The position numbers and the translations under genes were made by a program. 34,502 bases of DNA, taken from positions 1-34,502 of the forward strand of contig JADHVS010000027.1 of assembly GCA_016783865.1 (NCBI GenBank). Direction: 5' to 3'. Of this stretch, positions 24,476 through 33,475 are shown piece after piece (the stretch's first letter is position 1; each line of letters begins with the position of its first letter). The notes beneath the pieces are model-generated. The model ran no database searches. It had not been told where the DNA came from and saw nothing but the letters and a program-made list of their open reading frames with translations. This DNA comes from Bacteroidales bacterium (GTDB lineage: Bacteria > Bacteroidota > Bacteroidia > Bacteroidales > SM23-62).

Positions 24476-25642
24476 ATGCCAGGCAACCTCAAATATGACA
24501 AGCGAGGTGTTTCTGCTTCAAAAGATGATGTCCATAAAGCGCTTACAGGTGTTGACAAAGGATTGTTCCCAAATGCTTTCTGTAAAGTTGTTCCGGACTA
24601 CCTGACAGGAGATCCCGATTACTGCATTGCCATGCATGCCGACGGAGCCGGAACGAAATCCTCACTGGCTTATATCTACTGGAAAGAAACGGGAGATATG
24701 TCTGTCTGGAAAGGAATTGCCCAGGATGCCCTGGTGATGAATATCGATGACCTGCTATGTATAGGTGCAGTTAAAAATTTTATCATTTCCTCTACTATTG
24801 GCCGGAATAAAATGAATGTTCCCGGAGAGGTTATTTCGGCGATTATTCAGGGCACAGAATCTTTTATCACTATGCTGAATGATCATGGAATGAGTATTGT
24901 TTCATCGGGGGGTGAAACGGCCGATGTTGGAGACCTTGTCAGGACAATCATTGTCGATTCTACAGTTACAGCACGGCTGAAAAGGGAAGATGTGATGCCG
25001 GTGGATATCCGGGATAGCGATGTGATCGTTGGCCTGGCCTCTTTTGGGAAGGCAGATTATGAAGAGGAGTATAACGGGGGGATGGGTAGTAATGGATTGA
25101 CCTCAGCCAGGCACGATGTTTTTTCAAAAGAGCTGGCTGAAAAGTATCCGGAAAGTTATGATCCGGGGATATCCGGCGAACTGGTTTATTCCGGACAGGT
25201 TAAGTTAACAGATATGGTCCCCGAAACTGGTTTGACGGCCGGGAAACTGGTGTTGTCACCTGCCCGTACCTATGCCCCGGTGATCTTACCTGTTCTGGAT
25301 AAATTCAAAGACCGCATCCATGGGATGATCCATTGTTCCGGAGGCGCACAGACCAAGGTGATGAACTTTGTCGATAAGAAACATATTGTAAAAGATAACC
25401 TGTTCCCGGTTCCGCCCCTGTTTAAGTTGATTCAGGAACAGTCCGGTACAGATTGGATGGAAATGTACCAGGTTTTCAATATGGGTCATCGTTTTGAAAT
25501 TTATACCGATCCGCAAACCGCCGAAGAAATAATAGGGATATCTCAGTCATTCGGAGTAGATGCCCGTGTTATCGGCCATGTCGAATCCTCAGATACAAAG
25601 AAACTTACCATATCCGGTGAACACGGTACGTTTGTTTATTGA
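24476..25642 (+). CDS. purM: Phosphoribosylformylglycinamidine cyclo-ligase (AIR synthase)
   Basis: A 388-residue protein matching the long Bacteroidota form of PurM (AIR synthase; FGAM to AIR in purine synthesis, cytosol). Motifs include YDKRGVSASKDDVHKAL, ADGAGTKSSLAYIYWKETGD, WKGIAQDALVMNIDDLLCIGA, SSGGETADVGDLVRTIIVDS, GGMGSNGLTSARHDVF and HCSGGAQTKVMNFVDKKH. Conserved from Bacteroides-type sequences as I remember them. ATG 24476 fits the family N-terminus better than the in-frame TTG 24461, which would overlap the upstream gene. It starts 5 bp after the PorE-like stop, so the two may be co-transcribed. It is followed by prfA and pyrF, the common Bacteroidales order. Confidence 0.92.
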   Translation: MPGNLKYDKRGVSASKDDVHKALTGVDKGLFPNAFCKVVPDYLTGDPDYCIAMHADGAGTKSSLAYIYWKETGDMSVWKGIAQDALVMNIDDLLCIGAVKNFIISSTIGRNKMNVPGEVISAIIQGTESFITMLNDHGMSIVSSGGETADVGDLVRTIIVDSTVTARLKREDVMPVDIRDSDVIVGLASFGKADYEEEYNGGMGSNGLTSARHDVFSKELAEKYPESYDPGISGELVYSGQVKLTDMVPETGLTAGKLVLSPARTYAPVILPVLDKFKDRIHGMIHCSGGAQTKVMNFVDKKHIVKDNLFPVPPLFKLIQEQSGTDWMEMYQVFNMGHRFEIYTDPQTAEEIIGISQSFGVDARVIGHVESSDTKKLTISGEHGTFVY

Positions 25643-25664
25643 CTCACGACTCACTTTTTTTTCG

Positions 25665-25672
25665 TAGCTTTG
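25665..25672 (+). promoter_or_regulatory. -7 element for prfA-pyrF
   Basis: TAGCTTTG matches TAnnTTTG exactly, 25 bp before ATG 25697 and after the purM stop (25642). A -33 partner is only weakly visible (TTG near 25639). It suggests that prfA-pyrF can be transcribed independently of purM. Confidence 0.5.
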
Positions 25673-25696
25673 CCATCCGAAAAATGAGAGAAAACC

Positions 25697-26785
25697 ATGG
25701 CTGAAAACCTGATACTTAAGAAGCTGGAAGGAATTAAGTCCCGATTTGAGGAAGTGGGCAGACTGATCAATGAGCCGGATGTGTTAGGCGATATGAAGAG
25801 GTATGTAAAATTGAACAAGGAATACAAGGATCTCGAACCTATTATTGAGGCTTATGAAAAGTTTAAGAACCTGTTAAGCAATATCGCTACAGCCAAAGAT
25901 ATACTGTCAAACGAAAAGGACAAAGAACTGCGGGAAATGGCAAAAGCGGAACTCGACGAGATATCCGGACAGGTGACTCCAATGGAGGAGGAGATAAAAT
26001 TATTGCTGATTCCATCTGATCCACAGGATGATAAGGATGCCTTGGTGGAAATCAGGGCTGGGACTGGTGGTGATGAGGCCAGTATTTTCGCGGGCGACCT
26101 CTACAGGATGTATCTGAAGTTCTGCGAAGTGAAAAGATGGAAAACGGAGGTAAGCAGTTTTACAGAAGGAACAGTGGGCGGATATAAGGAAATCATCCTC
26201 AAGGTTAAAGGGAACGGAGCCTATGGTATCATGAAATATGAATCGGGGGTGCACAGGGTTCAGCGGATCCCGGTGACTGAAACCCAGGGACGTGTTCATA
26301 CATCTGCAGCCACGGTAGCTGTCCTGCCCGAAGCAGAAGAATTTGATGTGGAAGTGAAGCAGGACGATATCAGGAAAGATACATACTGTTCATCTGGACC
26401 CGGAGGTCAATCGGTGAATACTACCTATTCTGCAATCCGGCTGACCCATATTCCAACAGGAATTGTCGTGACCTGCCAGGATGAAAAATCACAGATAAAG
26501 AACCTGGATAAGGCCATGGCTGAATTACGCACCAGGCTATATAACCTGGAATATGAGAAATACCTGAACGAGATCGCGAAAAAACGAAAAACGATGGTCT
26601 CAACCGGAGACCGGTCGGCAAAAATCCGGACCTATAACTATCCCCAGGGAAGGATGACTGACCATCGGATCAACCTGACCATGTATAATCTGAATGCCGT
26701 GATTAATGGTGACCTCCAGGAGATCATCGATCAGCTGCAAATGGCAGAAAATGCTGAAAGATTAAAAGTAAGTGAACTGATATAA
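25697..26785 (+). CDS. prfA: Peptide chain release factor 1
   Basis: A 362-residue class I release factor that recognises UAA and UAG and triggers peptidyl-tRNA hydrolysis. The catalytic GGQ is at G236-G237-Q238 ([20 protein letters not shown]). The codon-recognition tripeptide region reads [14 protein letters not shown], with PVT matching the RF1-type PxT (RF2 has SPF). The N-terminal helical domain, [18 protein letters not shown] and [15 protein letters not shown] are all in place. Length is normal. It is followed 11 bp later by pyrF, so the two form an operon. Confidence 0.97.
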   Translation: MAENLILKKLEGIKSRFEEVGRLINEPDVLGDMKRYVKLNKEYKDLEPIIEAYEKFKNLLSNIATAKDILSNEKDKELREMAKAELDEISGQVTPMEEEIKLLLIPSDPQDDKDALVEIRAGTGGDEASIFAGDLYRMYLKFCEVKRWKTEVSSFTEGTVGGYKEIILKVKGNGAYGIMKYESGVHRVQRIPVTETQGRVHTSAATVAVLPEAEEFDVEVKQDDIRKDTYCSSGPGGQSVNTTYSAIRLTHIPTGIVVTCQDEKSQIKNLDKAMAELRTRLYNLEYEKYLNEIAKKRKTMVSTGDRSAKIRTYNYPQGRMTDHRINLTMYNLNAVINGDLQEIIDQLQMAENAERLKVSELI

Positions 26786-26796
26786 TTACTTTCAGG

Positions 26797-27630
26797 ATGA
26801 ATGCAGACCAACTATTTCAAGCTATTAAGAAGAAGAAAAGTTTTTTATGTGTCGGACTGGATTCAGATCTGAATAAAATTCCTGATTCACTAAAGCCATC
26901 CGAAAAGCCGCAGCTCGAATTCAACCGTGAAATCATTGATGCCACTCTTCCTTACACTATTGCCTATAAGTTAAATGTAGCCTTTTATGAAGCCCGGGGA
27001 GCAGCTGGATGGTCGGAGATGGAAGAGACAGTGCACTACCTGCGTCAGGCCGATCCATCTGTTTTTATCATTGCAGACGCCAAGCGCGGAGATATAGGAA
27101 ATACCTCTGAAATGTACGCCCGTGCCTTTTTCGACCGGATGGAATGTGATGCAATTACACTCTCTCCTTATATGGGATTTGATGTGGTAGACCCATTCCT
27201 GAAAAGAGATGGGAGGTGGATCATTTTACTGGCAGTTACATCGAATAAAAGTGCGGAAGACTTTCAATTCCTCGAAATATCCACTGATGGAACCCCTCTG
27301 TATGAAAACATACTCAGGATTGCCCGTGAATGGGGAAGTGTAGATACAACTATGTTTGTGGCCGGAGCCACTCGTCCTGAGATCATCTCCAGGGTGAGGG
27401 AATATATCCCGGATCATTTTCTACTCGTTCCCGGTATTGGGGCCCAGGGGGGCAGCCTTGAGGCAGTTGTTGAGCATGGCATGAACAGCAGGTGTGGACT
27501 GCTCATCAATTCCAGCCGGGGAATAATTTTCGCAGATCCATCTGAATCTTTTGCAGATACTGCCCGGAGCAAAGCCCTTGAGATCCAGCAGCAAATGGAG
27601 ACTCTCCTTCAACAGCACAAGCTTATCTAA
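26797..27630 (+). CDS. pyrF: Orotidine-5'-phosphate decarboxylase, type II
   Basis: A 277-residue cytosolic enzyme that converts OMP to UMP in pyrimidine synthesis. The length and layout match the PyrF type II subfamily. Motifs: FLCVGLDSDLNKIP at the N-terminus, KLNVAFYEA, IIADAKRGDIGNT with catalytic D94 and K96, SPYMGFDVVDPFL, and the phosphate-binding LLVPGIGAQGG. It sits directly downstream of prfA with an 11-bp gap. The start ATG is at 26797. Confidence 0.95.
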   Translation: MNADQLFQAIKKKKSFLCVGLDSDLNKIPDSLKPSEKPQLEFNREIIDATLPYTIAYKLNVAFYEARGAAGWSEMEETVHYLRQADPSVFIIADAKRGDIGNTSEMYARAFFDRMECDAITLSPYMGFDVVDPFLKRDGRWIILLAVTSNKSAEDFQFLEISTDGTPLYENILRIAREWGSVDTTMFVAGATRPEIISRVREYIPDHFLLVPGIGAQGGSLEAVVEHGMNSRCGLLINSSRGIIFADPSESFADTARSKALEIQQQMETLLQQHKLI

Positions 27631-27675
27631 ATAAAAAAGGACACTTTTTCCTTCGATTTTTTCTTCTTTCTGTCA

Positions 27676-27740
27676 TTAATAATTGCCGTTCGCTTCAGCA
27701 AACGGTTCATGGAATTATTAAACAAACCGGGCTTCAGCCC
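27676..27740. repeat. Compound hairpins between pyrF and the DUF2851 gene
   Basis: Arms ttaataatt (27676-27684) and aattattaa (27713-27721) flank an inner ccgtt/aacgg stem (27686-27690 with 27701-27705) with a bulge. Just after, gggct/agccc (27729-27740) forms a second small hairpin. Both loops contain the word CTTCAGC. No T-tract makes either a clear terminator; they look like REP-type intergenic hairpins. Confidence 0.45.
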
Positions 27741-27754
27741 CAAATTACATCTTT

Positions 27755-29014
27755 ATGAAAGAAGAATTTCTCCACTATGTCTGGAAAAACAGACTGTTCC
27801 GGGAGCCCCTCGAACTTATTTCAGGTGAGGAAATTGAAGTCCTGGATGTAGGCCAGCATAACATGGATGCCGGTCCCGATTTCTTCAATGCAAAGATTAA
27901 GATCAACGGCACTATCTGGGCAGGAAATATAGAGATCCATGTACACTCATCCGACTGGCTGGCACATGGACATGGCCAGGATAAGAACTACCAGAATATC
28001 ATCCTGCATGCCGTAGGTGTTAATGATATCGATATAAGGACCGATAACAACAATATAATTCCAACCACCGAACTGAAATTTTTCCCGGAACTTCTGAAAA
28101 ACTATTTGCTTCTCCTGAATAACCGTGACTGGATTTTGTGTGGATCCTCTGTTTCCCTGGTTGATCCGCTGGTTTTAAATATATGGCTGGATCGGTTGAT
28201 GATTGAGCGCCTTGAACACAAAACAGATCAAATCAGGAGAAACCTGGATGAAACAAAGGGAGATTGGAGAGAGACTATATACAGGCAGACAGCCAGAAGT
28301 TTTGGATTCAGCATTAATTCCATGCCCTTTGAAATGCTGGCCAGGTCTTTGCCTTTTAAAAATTTGAGCAAACATCTGTCTGATCCCCAGGCTGTTGAGG
28401 CGTTGCTGTTCGGACAGGCAGGATTCCTCGATAGTGAAGCAGGAGATCCATACTATACAGCCTTGAGAAAAGAATACCTCTTCCTGCAAAAAAAATACCG
28501 CCTCAATCCGATCAGTCAGCAATTGTGGAAGATGCTGCGTCTGCGACCGGCCAATTTCCCTTGCCTGCGACTTGCCCAGTTTGCTGCATTTACCATGTAT
28601 TTACCGGAATTCTTTCAACAAATACCACGCTGCAATTGGAATTGGCTTATAGACTGCATTCAATCTCTTCAACCTACGGATTACTGGCACACCCATTACC
28701 AATTCAATAAATCAACAGGCGGGAAGAAGAAATCAATGAGTAAACAGTCTGCTCAAAATATGATCATCAACGGCATGGTCCCTCTGGTTTATGAGTATGG
28801 AAGACAGACCGGGTCACCAGACTACAAGCAAAATGCCATTTCAATCCTTGAAGCACTGCCGCCCGAATTGAATAAAATACTAAACGGCTGGAAAAACCTT
28901 GGGCTGGAGGTTCCTAATGCATTTAATTCCCAGGCTTTAATACAGCTGAAAAATTACTACTGCAATCTAAAAAAATGTTTATATTGCCAGATTGGAAACC
29001 AGATACTTCGGTAA
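27755..29014 (+). CDS. DUF2851 family protein
   Basis: A 419-residue soluble protein of the DUF2851 family, almost restricted to Bacteroidota. The hallmark N-terminus is MKEEFLHYVWKNRLF, followed by LDVGQHNMDAGPDFFNAKI and the NIEIHVHSSDWLAHGHGQD region, which looks like a nuclease-like (PD-(D/E)XK-type) core, with E-I-H-V-H as a possible acidic/His site. The C-terminal segment LKNYYCNLKKCLYCQIGNQIL carries three cysteines, including a CLYC pair, suggesting metal binding. No function is established to my knowledge. It lies between housekeeping genes with no operon partner of obvious relevance. Confidence 0.88.
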   Translation: MKEEFLHYVWKNRLFREPLELISGEEIEVLDVGQHNMDAGPDFFNAKIKINGTIWAGNIEIHVHSSDWLAHGHGQDKNYQNIILHAVGVNDIDIRTDNNNIIPTTELKFFPELLKNYLLLLNNRDWILCGSSVSLVDPLVLNIWLDRLMIERLEHKTDQIRRNLDETKGDWRETIYRQTARSFGFSINSMPFEMLARSLPFKNLSKHLSDPQAVEALLFGQAGFLDSEAGDPYYTALRKEYLFLQKKYRLNPISQQLWKMLRLRPANFPCLRLAQFAAFTMYLPEFFQQIPRCNWNWLIDCIQSLQPTDYWHTHYQFNKSTGGKKKSMSKQSAQNMIINGMVPLVYEYGRQTGSPDYKQNAISILEALPPELNKILNGWKNLGLEVPNAFNSQALIQLKNYYCNLKKCLYCQIGNQILR

Positions 29015-29063
29015 GAACGCATAGCGAGTTACATGCGACAATTGAAAGTTAAATGATAAACGC

Positions 29064-30089
29064 ATGAAATCGGAAACTAAAAGGTCGATATATATTGCAT
29101 TGGGTTTACTTTTCATCATCGGTGCGGTCGGTGTTGCCGGATTTATGCTGATTGAAGGGATGTCCTTTACCCAGGCTGTGTATATGACCGTCATAACCGT
29201 AGCCACGGTAGGTTTTAAAGAAGTAGCCCCGCTTTCTAATACCGGAATGTGGTTTACCAGTTTTCTTATCATTATCAGTTTTGGTATCTTTGTTTACGCT
29301 GTGACCAACCTCACACGCTATGTTATTGATGGAGTGGTCAGGAATTATTATCGCGACAGAAAGGTTATGAGACGCATTGAAAGATTATCGGATCATGTGA
29401 TTATCTGCGGTTATGGCAGAAACGGGAGCCAGGCTGCACTCGATCTGAATTATCGCAATGTTCCGTTCATCGTCATCGAAAACGATGCAGATATTGTCGA
29501 ACTTCTCAGATTATCTGATAATGTAATGTATATAGTAGGAGATGCCACTCAGGATGAGGTACTGCGGCAGGCCGGAATTGAGAAAGCAAAAGCAATGATC
29601 ACTACTCTGCCGGTGGATGCCGATAACCTGTATGTTGTGCTGACAGCAAGGGAGATAAATCCCGGACTGACCATTATTTCCAGGGCTTCTAATGAGAATT
29701 CAGACAAAAAGCTGAAACGTGCAGGTGCTACCAATGTGATCATGCCCGACCGGGTAGGGGGACAGAGGATGGCCAAGCTGGTTACCCAGCCCGATGTGGT
29801 AGAATTCATCGATTTTATAATGCTCCAGGAGCCGGACAATGTATTTCTCGAAGAGCTGAGTTGTGATGTGATTGCTACCTGTTTCGATGGTAAAAAGATC
29901 CAGGAACTGGATATCAGAAACAAGACAGGTGCCAATATAATAGGTTTAAAGAGATCGGACGGTACATATTTAATAAATCCTGGTGCCAATACTATCCTTT
30001 CGAATAATGATAAACTATTCGCACTTGGGAGTGCTAACCAGATAAATCACCTCAGAAAGTTACTTGCCGAGGAAACTAATCCAGCCTGA
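29064..30089 (+). CDS. Two-helix potassium channel with RCK (TrkA-N/TrkA-C) domain
   Basis: A 341-residue inner-membrane channel subunit. Helix 1 is about residues 9-30 and helix 2 about 70-90, with a pore loop between them. The selectivity filter reads T48-V-G-F-K, where K+ channels usually have TVGYG; TVGF-K variants occur in Bacteroidota channels, so this may be normal for the group. The cytosolic part has a Rossmann RCK domain (HVIICGYGRNGSQAALDL, GxGxxG) and a C-terminal TrkA-C domain (DIRNKTGANIIGLKRSDGT). Ligand and gating are unknown; RCK domains bind NAD(H), ATP or Ca2+ depending on subfamily. It starts 50 bp after the DUF2851 stop. Confidence 0.88.
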   Translation: MKSETKRSIYIALGLLFIIGAVGVAGFMLIEGMSFTQAVYMTVITVATVGFKEVAPLSNTGMWFTSFLIIISFGIFVYAVTNLTRYVIDGVVRNYYRDRKVMRRIERLSDHVIICGYGRNGSQAALDLNYRNVPFIVIENDADIVELLRLSDNVMYIVGDATQDEVLRQAGIEKAKAMITTLPVDADNLYVVLTAREINPGLTIISRASNENSDKKLKRAGATNVIMPDRVGGQRMAKLVTQPDVVEFIDFIMLQEPDNVFLEELSCDVIATCFDGKKIQELDIRNKTGANIIGLKRSDGTYLINPGANTILSNNDKLFALGSANQINHLRKLLAEETNPA

Positions 30090-30106
30090 GAAAATTTATC
30101 GTTTTT

Positions 30107-30139
30107 TTTGCCCTATATAGAAAAAAATGAATAATTTTG
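30107..30139 (+). promoter_or_regulatory. Promoter of rpsO
   Basis: TTTG (30107-30110) and TAATTTTG (30132-30139) match the Bacteroidota -33 and -7 consensus with a 21-bp spacer. The transcription start would be near 30146, leaving a leader of about 37 bases before the rpsO ATG. Confidence 0.7.
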
Positions 30140-30182
30140 CAGTTCAATTTTTAGAAGTAGTATAGATTATTAGAAAATTATA

Positions 30183-30452
30183 ATGTATTTAACGTCAGAG
30201 AAAAAGAAAGAGTTTTTCAAGATGTATGGTAAAAGTGCCGAAGATACAGGTTCGGCCGAAGGTCAAATTGCATTATTCTCCCACAGGATTGCCCACCTGA
30301 CTGAACACCTCAAGAAAAACAGGAAAGATTACAGTACACAACGTGCACTGGTAAAATTGGTCGGTAAGCGCAGACGTCTGCTAAACTATCTGAAAGACAG
30401 GGACATCGAAAGATACCGGCAGATTATCAAGTCACTAAAACTAAGAAAATAA
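30183..30452 (+). CDS. rpsO: 30S ribosomal protein S15
   Basis: An 89-residue primary 16S rRNA-binding protein of the small subunit. The sequence has the family's helical pattern: FKMYGKSAEDTGSAEGQIALFSHRIAHLTEHLKK, with D-TGS-E-Q as the rRNA-contacting region, and LVKLVGKRRRLLNYLKDRD. Length equals the bacterial standard. It has its own promoter and a terminator, with pnp following, the classic rpsO-pnp order. Whether S15 represses its own mRNA here, as in E. coli, cannot be seen. Confidence 0.97.
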   Translation: MYLTSEKKKEFFKMYGKSAEDTGSAEGQIALFSHRIAHLTEHLKKNRKDYSTQRALVKLVGKRRRLLNYLKDRDIERYRQIIKSLKLRK

Positions 30453-30458
30453 TTTAGG

Positions 30459-30488
30459 AAAAGGCAATTCTTGTAATTGCCTTTTTTT
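30459..30488 (+). terminator. Terminator between rpsO and pnp
   Basis: Eleven-bp arms aaaaggcaatt (30459-30469) and aattgcctttt (30475-30485) close a five-base loop, followed by T7 (30482-30488). It lies just after the rpsO stop and probably attenuates read-through into pnp. Confidence 0.85.
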
Positions 30489-30523
30489 GATTTTATTAAC
30501 GATATTATAAAATCACAGAAAAT

Positions 30524-32692
30524 ATGTTTAAAACGATAGAGAAGGTTATTGATCTGGGGGATGGAAGACAGATTACTATTGAAACCGGAAAACTGGCCAG
30601 ACAGGCCGACGGATCAGTGGTTGTTAAGATGGGAAAGACCATGTTGCTGGCAACCGTTGTCTCAGCCAAAGAAGCAAGAGAAGATGTTGATTTTATGCCA
30701 CTGACGGTAGAGTATAAAGAAAAATTTGCATCTGCCGGGAGATTTCCCGGAGGATTTTTAAAAAGAGAAACACGCCCCGGCGATTATGAGATCCTCATCT
30801 CACGTCTGGTCGACAGGGCCCTGAGACCGCTGTTTCCTGAAGATTATCACTCAGAGACTTTTGTAAATATATTGCTCATTTCAGCTGAAAATGACATTAT
30901 GCCGGATGCGCTGGCAGGACTTGCTGCATCAGCTGCACTTGCTGTTTCAGATGTTCCTTTCAACGGACCCATTTCAGAAGTCAGGGTGGCAAGGGTGAAT
31001 GGCGAGTTTATCATTAATCCGACTTTCAGCAAGCTGAAGGAGGCTGATCTTGATATCCTTGTAGGTGCAACTGCAGAAAATATTCTTATGGTAGAAGGGG
31101 AAATGGCAGAGGTGTCTGAAGCAGAAATGCTGGAAGCCATAAAATTTGCACATGAGGAGATCCGCAAGCAATGCAGGGTTCAGCTCGAACTTATGCGAGA
31201 TGTCGGATCCATTGAGAAGCGTGAATATTCTCACGAAGAGAACGACGATAATTTTAAGGCACAGGTTGAGAAAAAAGCCTTTAAGAAGTTATATGATATT
31301 GCCAGGGCTCAAAAGCCCAAGCAAGAGAGGCATGAAGCCATTGATACAGTGAAAGAAGAGCTGATGGAGGAGTTACTGCCAGAAGATGATGAGAACCTGG
31401 CAGCAAAAATACTCATGTTTAAAAGGTATTTCCACGATGTGGAGAAAAAAGCCTTGCGTACTTTAATTCTTGATGAGGGTATCCGGATTGATGGCAGGAA
31501 AACCGATGAAATCAGACCAATTAACTGTGAAGTAGATTATTTGCCTGCCGCTCATGGTTCGGCCCTGTTCACCAGGGGTGAAACCCAATCCCTGACAACG
31601 GTTACTCTGGGTAACAAAATGGATCAGAAGATAATTGATGAAGTACTCATCCAGGGTACAGATAAGTTTGTGCTGCATTATAATTTTCCACCTTTCTCAA
31701 CAGGTGATGCCAGGCCCTTTCGGGGCATCAGCAGGCGGGAGGTTGGACACGGTAACCTGGCACACAGGGCGCTGAAAAGAATGGTTCCGGCAAATGCGGA
31801 TAATCCTTATGCAGTGCGTGTTGTATCTGATATCCTGGAATCGAACGGTTCATCATCGATGGCCACTGTTTGTGCTGGCGCAATGGCGCTGATGGATTCC
31901 GGGATTAAACTGAAAAAACCGGTATCCGGTATTGCCATGGGTTTGATAACAGAGTCAGGTTCAAAAAAATATGCTGTCCTCTCCGATATCCTGGGTGATG
32001 AAGACCACCTGGGAGACATGGACTTCAAAGTGGCTGGAACCAGAGATGGGATAACGGCCACCCAAATGGATATCAAGGTGGATGGACTACCATATGAGGT
32101 ATTGGCTGAGGCCCTTGAACAGGCGCGCATAGGCAGATTGCATATACTTGATAAAATGACCGAAGTGATCAGTGAACCCAGAGCAGATTTTAAACCCCAT
32201 GTACCAAGGATCGTTCAAATTACAGTTCCAAAAGACATGATAGGTGCTATCATTGGACCGGGTGGTAAGATAATACAAAAAATACAGGAAGAGACAGGGG
32301 CACGCATCACTATAGAAGAGATTGATGCACAGGGTATTGTAGATATTTTCGCCGTTGATGAACAATCCGTTAAAGCAGCCCTTGACAGGATAAACAGAAT
32401 AACTGAAGTCCCTGAGGTGGGTAAGGTTTATAAGGGTATTGTTAAATCCATCGTTTCTTTTGGCGCTTTTATCGAAATTCTTCCCGGGAAAGAGGGTTTG
32501 CTGCACATCTCGGAAATAGATTGGAAGCGAATTGAGAAAGTGGAAGATGTTTTGAAAGACAGGCAGGAGGTTGAAGTAAAGCTGATCAGTATCGAGAGGG
32601 ATGGGAAATTTAAACTTTCCATAAAAGCTTTACTGCCCAGACCCGAGAGAAGTCCTCATCATGATCAGCCGAGGGGAAGGGAGAATAATTAA
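30524..32692 (+). CDS. pnp: Polyribonucleotide nucleotidyltransferase
   Basis: A 722-residue 3'-5' phosphorolytic exoribonuclease. Two RNase PH domains come first ([27 protein letters not shown] in the first; [27 protein letters not shown] and [26 protein letters not shown] in the second, with [16 protein letters not shown] holding catalytic acidic residues). A KH domain ([20 protein letters not shown]) and an S1 domain ([30 protein letters not shown]) follow. Length is typical. It acts in mRNA decay and RNA quality control. A promoter of its own is not clearly visible in the 35 bases after the rpsO terminator, so read-through is likely. Confidence 0.97.
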   Translation: MFKTIEKVIDLGDGRQITIETGKLARQADGSVVVKMGKTMLLATVVSAKEAREDVDFMPLTVEYKEKFASAGRFPGGFLKRETRPGDYEILISRLVDRALRPLFPEDYHSETFVNILLISAENDIMPDALAGLAASAALAVSDVPFNGPISEVRVARVNGEFIINPTFSKLKEADLDILVGATAENILMVEGEMAEVSEAEMLEAIKFAHEEIRKQCRVQLELMRDVGSIEKREYSHEENDDNFKAQVEKKAFKKLYDIARAQKPKQERHEAIDTVKEELMEELLPEDDENLAAKILMFKRYFHDVEKKALRTLILDEGIRIDGRKTDEIRPINCEVDYLPAAHGSALFTRGETQSLTTVTLGNKMDQKIIDEVLIQGTDKFVLHYNFPPFSTGDARPFRGISRREVGHGNLAHRALKRMVPANADNPYAVRVVSDILESNGSSSMATVCAGAMALMDSGIKLKKPVSGIAMGLITESGSKKYAVLSDILGDEDHLGDMDFKVAGTRDGITATQMDIKVDGLPYEVLAEALEQARIGRLHILDKMTEVISEPRADFKPHVPRIVQITVPKDMIGAIIGPGGKIIQKIQEETGARITIEEIDAQGIVDIFAVDEQSVKAALDRINRITEVPEVGKVYKGIVKSIVSFGAFIEILPGKEGLLHISEIDWKRIEKVEDVLKDRQEVEVKLISIERDGKFKLSIKALLPRPERSPHHDQPRGRENN

Positions 32693-32733
32693 TCCCCAGG
32701 CCTTTTGACCCGCTGCACTTTTCATTAACCTTT

Positions 32734-33366
32734 ATGGATTATAATTATATTGTTATTGAAGGAAACATTGGTGCCGGAAAAACATCCCTTGCCCGGATGA
32801 TTGCTCATAAACACCATGCCGACATCATCCTTGAACAATATGCTGACAATCCATTTCTTCCAAAATTTTACAAAGATCCCGGACGATATTCTTTTTCCCT
32901 GGAGATGTCCTTTCTGGCAACCAGGTATCACCAGCTTTCAGGCGATCTGCAAAGGAAAAAAACACCGCAGGTAGTTGCCGATTATGCCATTTCAAAATCA
33001 CTGGTATTTTCCAGGACCACCCTGCAACCGGATGAATTTAAGCTGTATCAGCAACTATTTGATATAATCAGCAGCCAGTTGCCAACACCTGACCTTTATG
33101 TTTACCTCTATTTGCCTGCTGATCAACTGCTTAAAAACATTCAAAGCAGGGGAAGAGAATATGAGGTAAGTATAACATGTGACTATCTCGAACATATTCA
33201 TCAAAACTATGTGATCTACCTGAAATCAAGAAAAGACATGAGAATACTCTATGTAGACAGGTCAAACATTGATTTCATAGGGGATCCGAAGGATTATGAT
33301 AAACTGGAAGAAATAATATTTAATGAAACCTATAACTATGGTATTTCAAAGGTCCAAATACCCTAG
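32734..33366 (+). CDS. Deoxynucleoside kinase
   Basis: A 210-residue cytosolic kinase of the deoxynucleoside kinase family (deoxyadenosine/deoxyguanosine-type). The P-loop is G10-N-I-G-A-G-K-T17. LEQYADNPFLPKFYKDP is the family's substrate-binding Glu/aromatic motif, VVADYAISKSLVFSR corresponds to the DRS/catalytic segment, and LYLPADQLLKNIQSRGREYE is the lid with the arginines. It phosphorylates deoxynucleosides in the salvage pathway; the nucleoside preference cannot be fixed from sequence. It follows pnp by 41 bp. Its stop codon lies inside a terminator-like hairpin. Confidence 0.87.
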   Translation: MDYNYIVIEGNIGAGKTSLARMIAHKHHADIILEQYADNPFLPKFYKDPGRYSFSLEMSFLATRYHQLSGDLQRKKTPQVVADYAISKSLVFSRTTLQPDEFKLYQQLFDIISSQLPTPDLYVYLYLPADQLLKNIQSRGREYEVSITCDYLEHIHQNYVIYLKSRKDMRILYVDRSNIDFIGDPKDYDKLEEIIFNETYNYGISKVQIP

Positions 33367-33382
33367 AATACAAGGGTATTTT
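33356..33382 (+). terminator. Hairpin overlapping the kinase gene stop
   Basis: Arms aaataccct (33356-33364) and agggtattt (33373-33381) with an eight-base loop overlap the stop codon (33364-33366). The following run is only TTTTC, so termination may be weak. Confidence 0.6.
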
Positions 33383-33418
33383 CTATTCAAACTATTTTTT
33401 AATATAAAAAAACATTAT

Positions 33419-33426
33419 TAAGTTTG
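33419..33426 (+). promoter_or_regulatory. -7 element for the last lipoprotein gene
   Basis: TAAGTTTG matches TAnnTTTG exactly and lies 50 bp before ATG 33476. The -33 region is A+T-rich without a clear TTTG. Confidence 0.45.
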
Positions 33427-33475
33427 TATTTACTATACCTTAACAAGAATTAATTAAACTAACAACCAAGTAATT

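Noticed and set aside
27631..27660. Terminator after pyrF
   Set aside because: A- and T-rich runs are present (aaaaaagg, tttttcc), but they do not pair as a proper stem.
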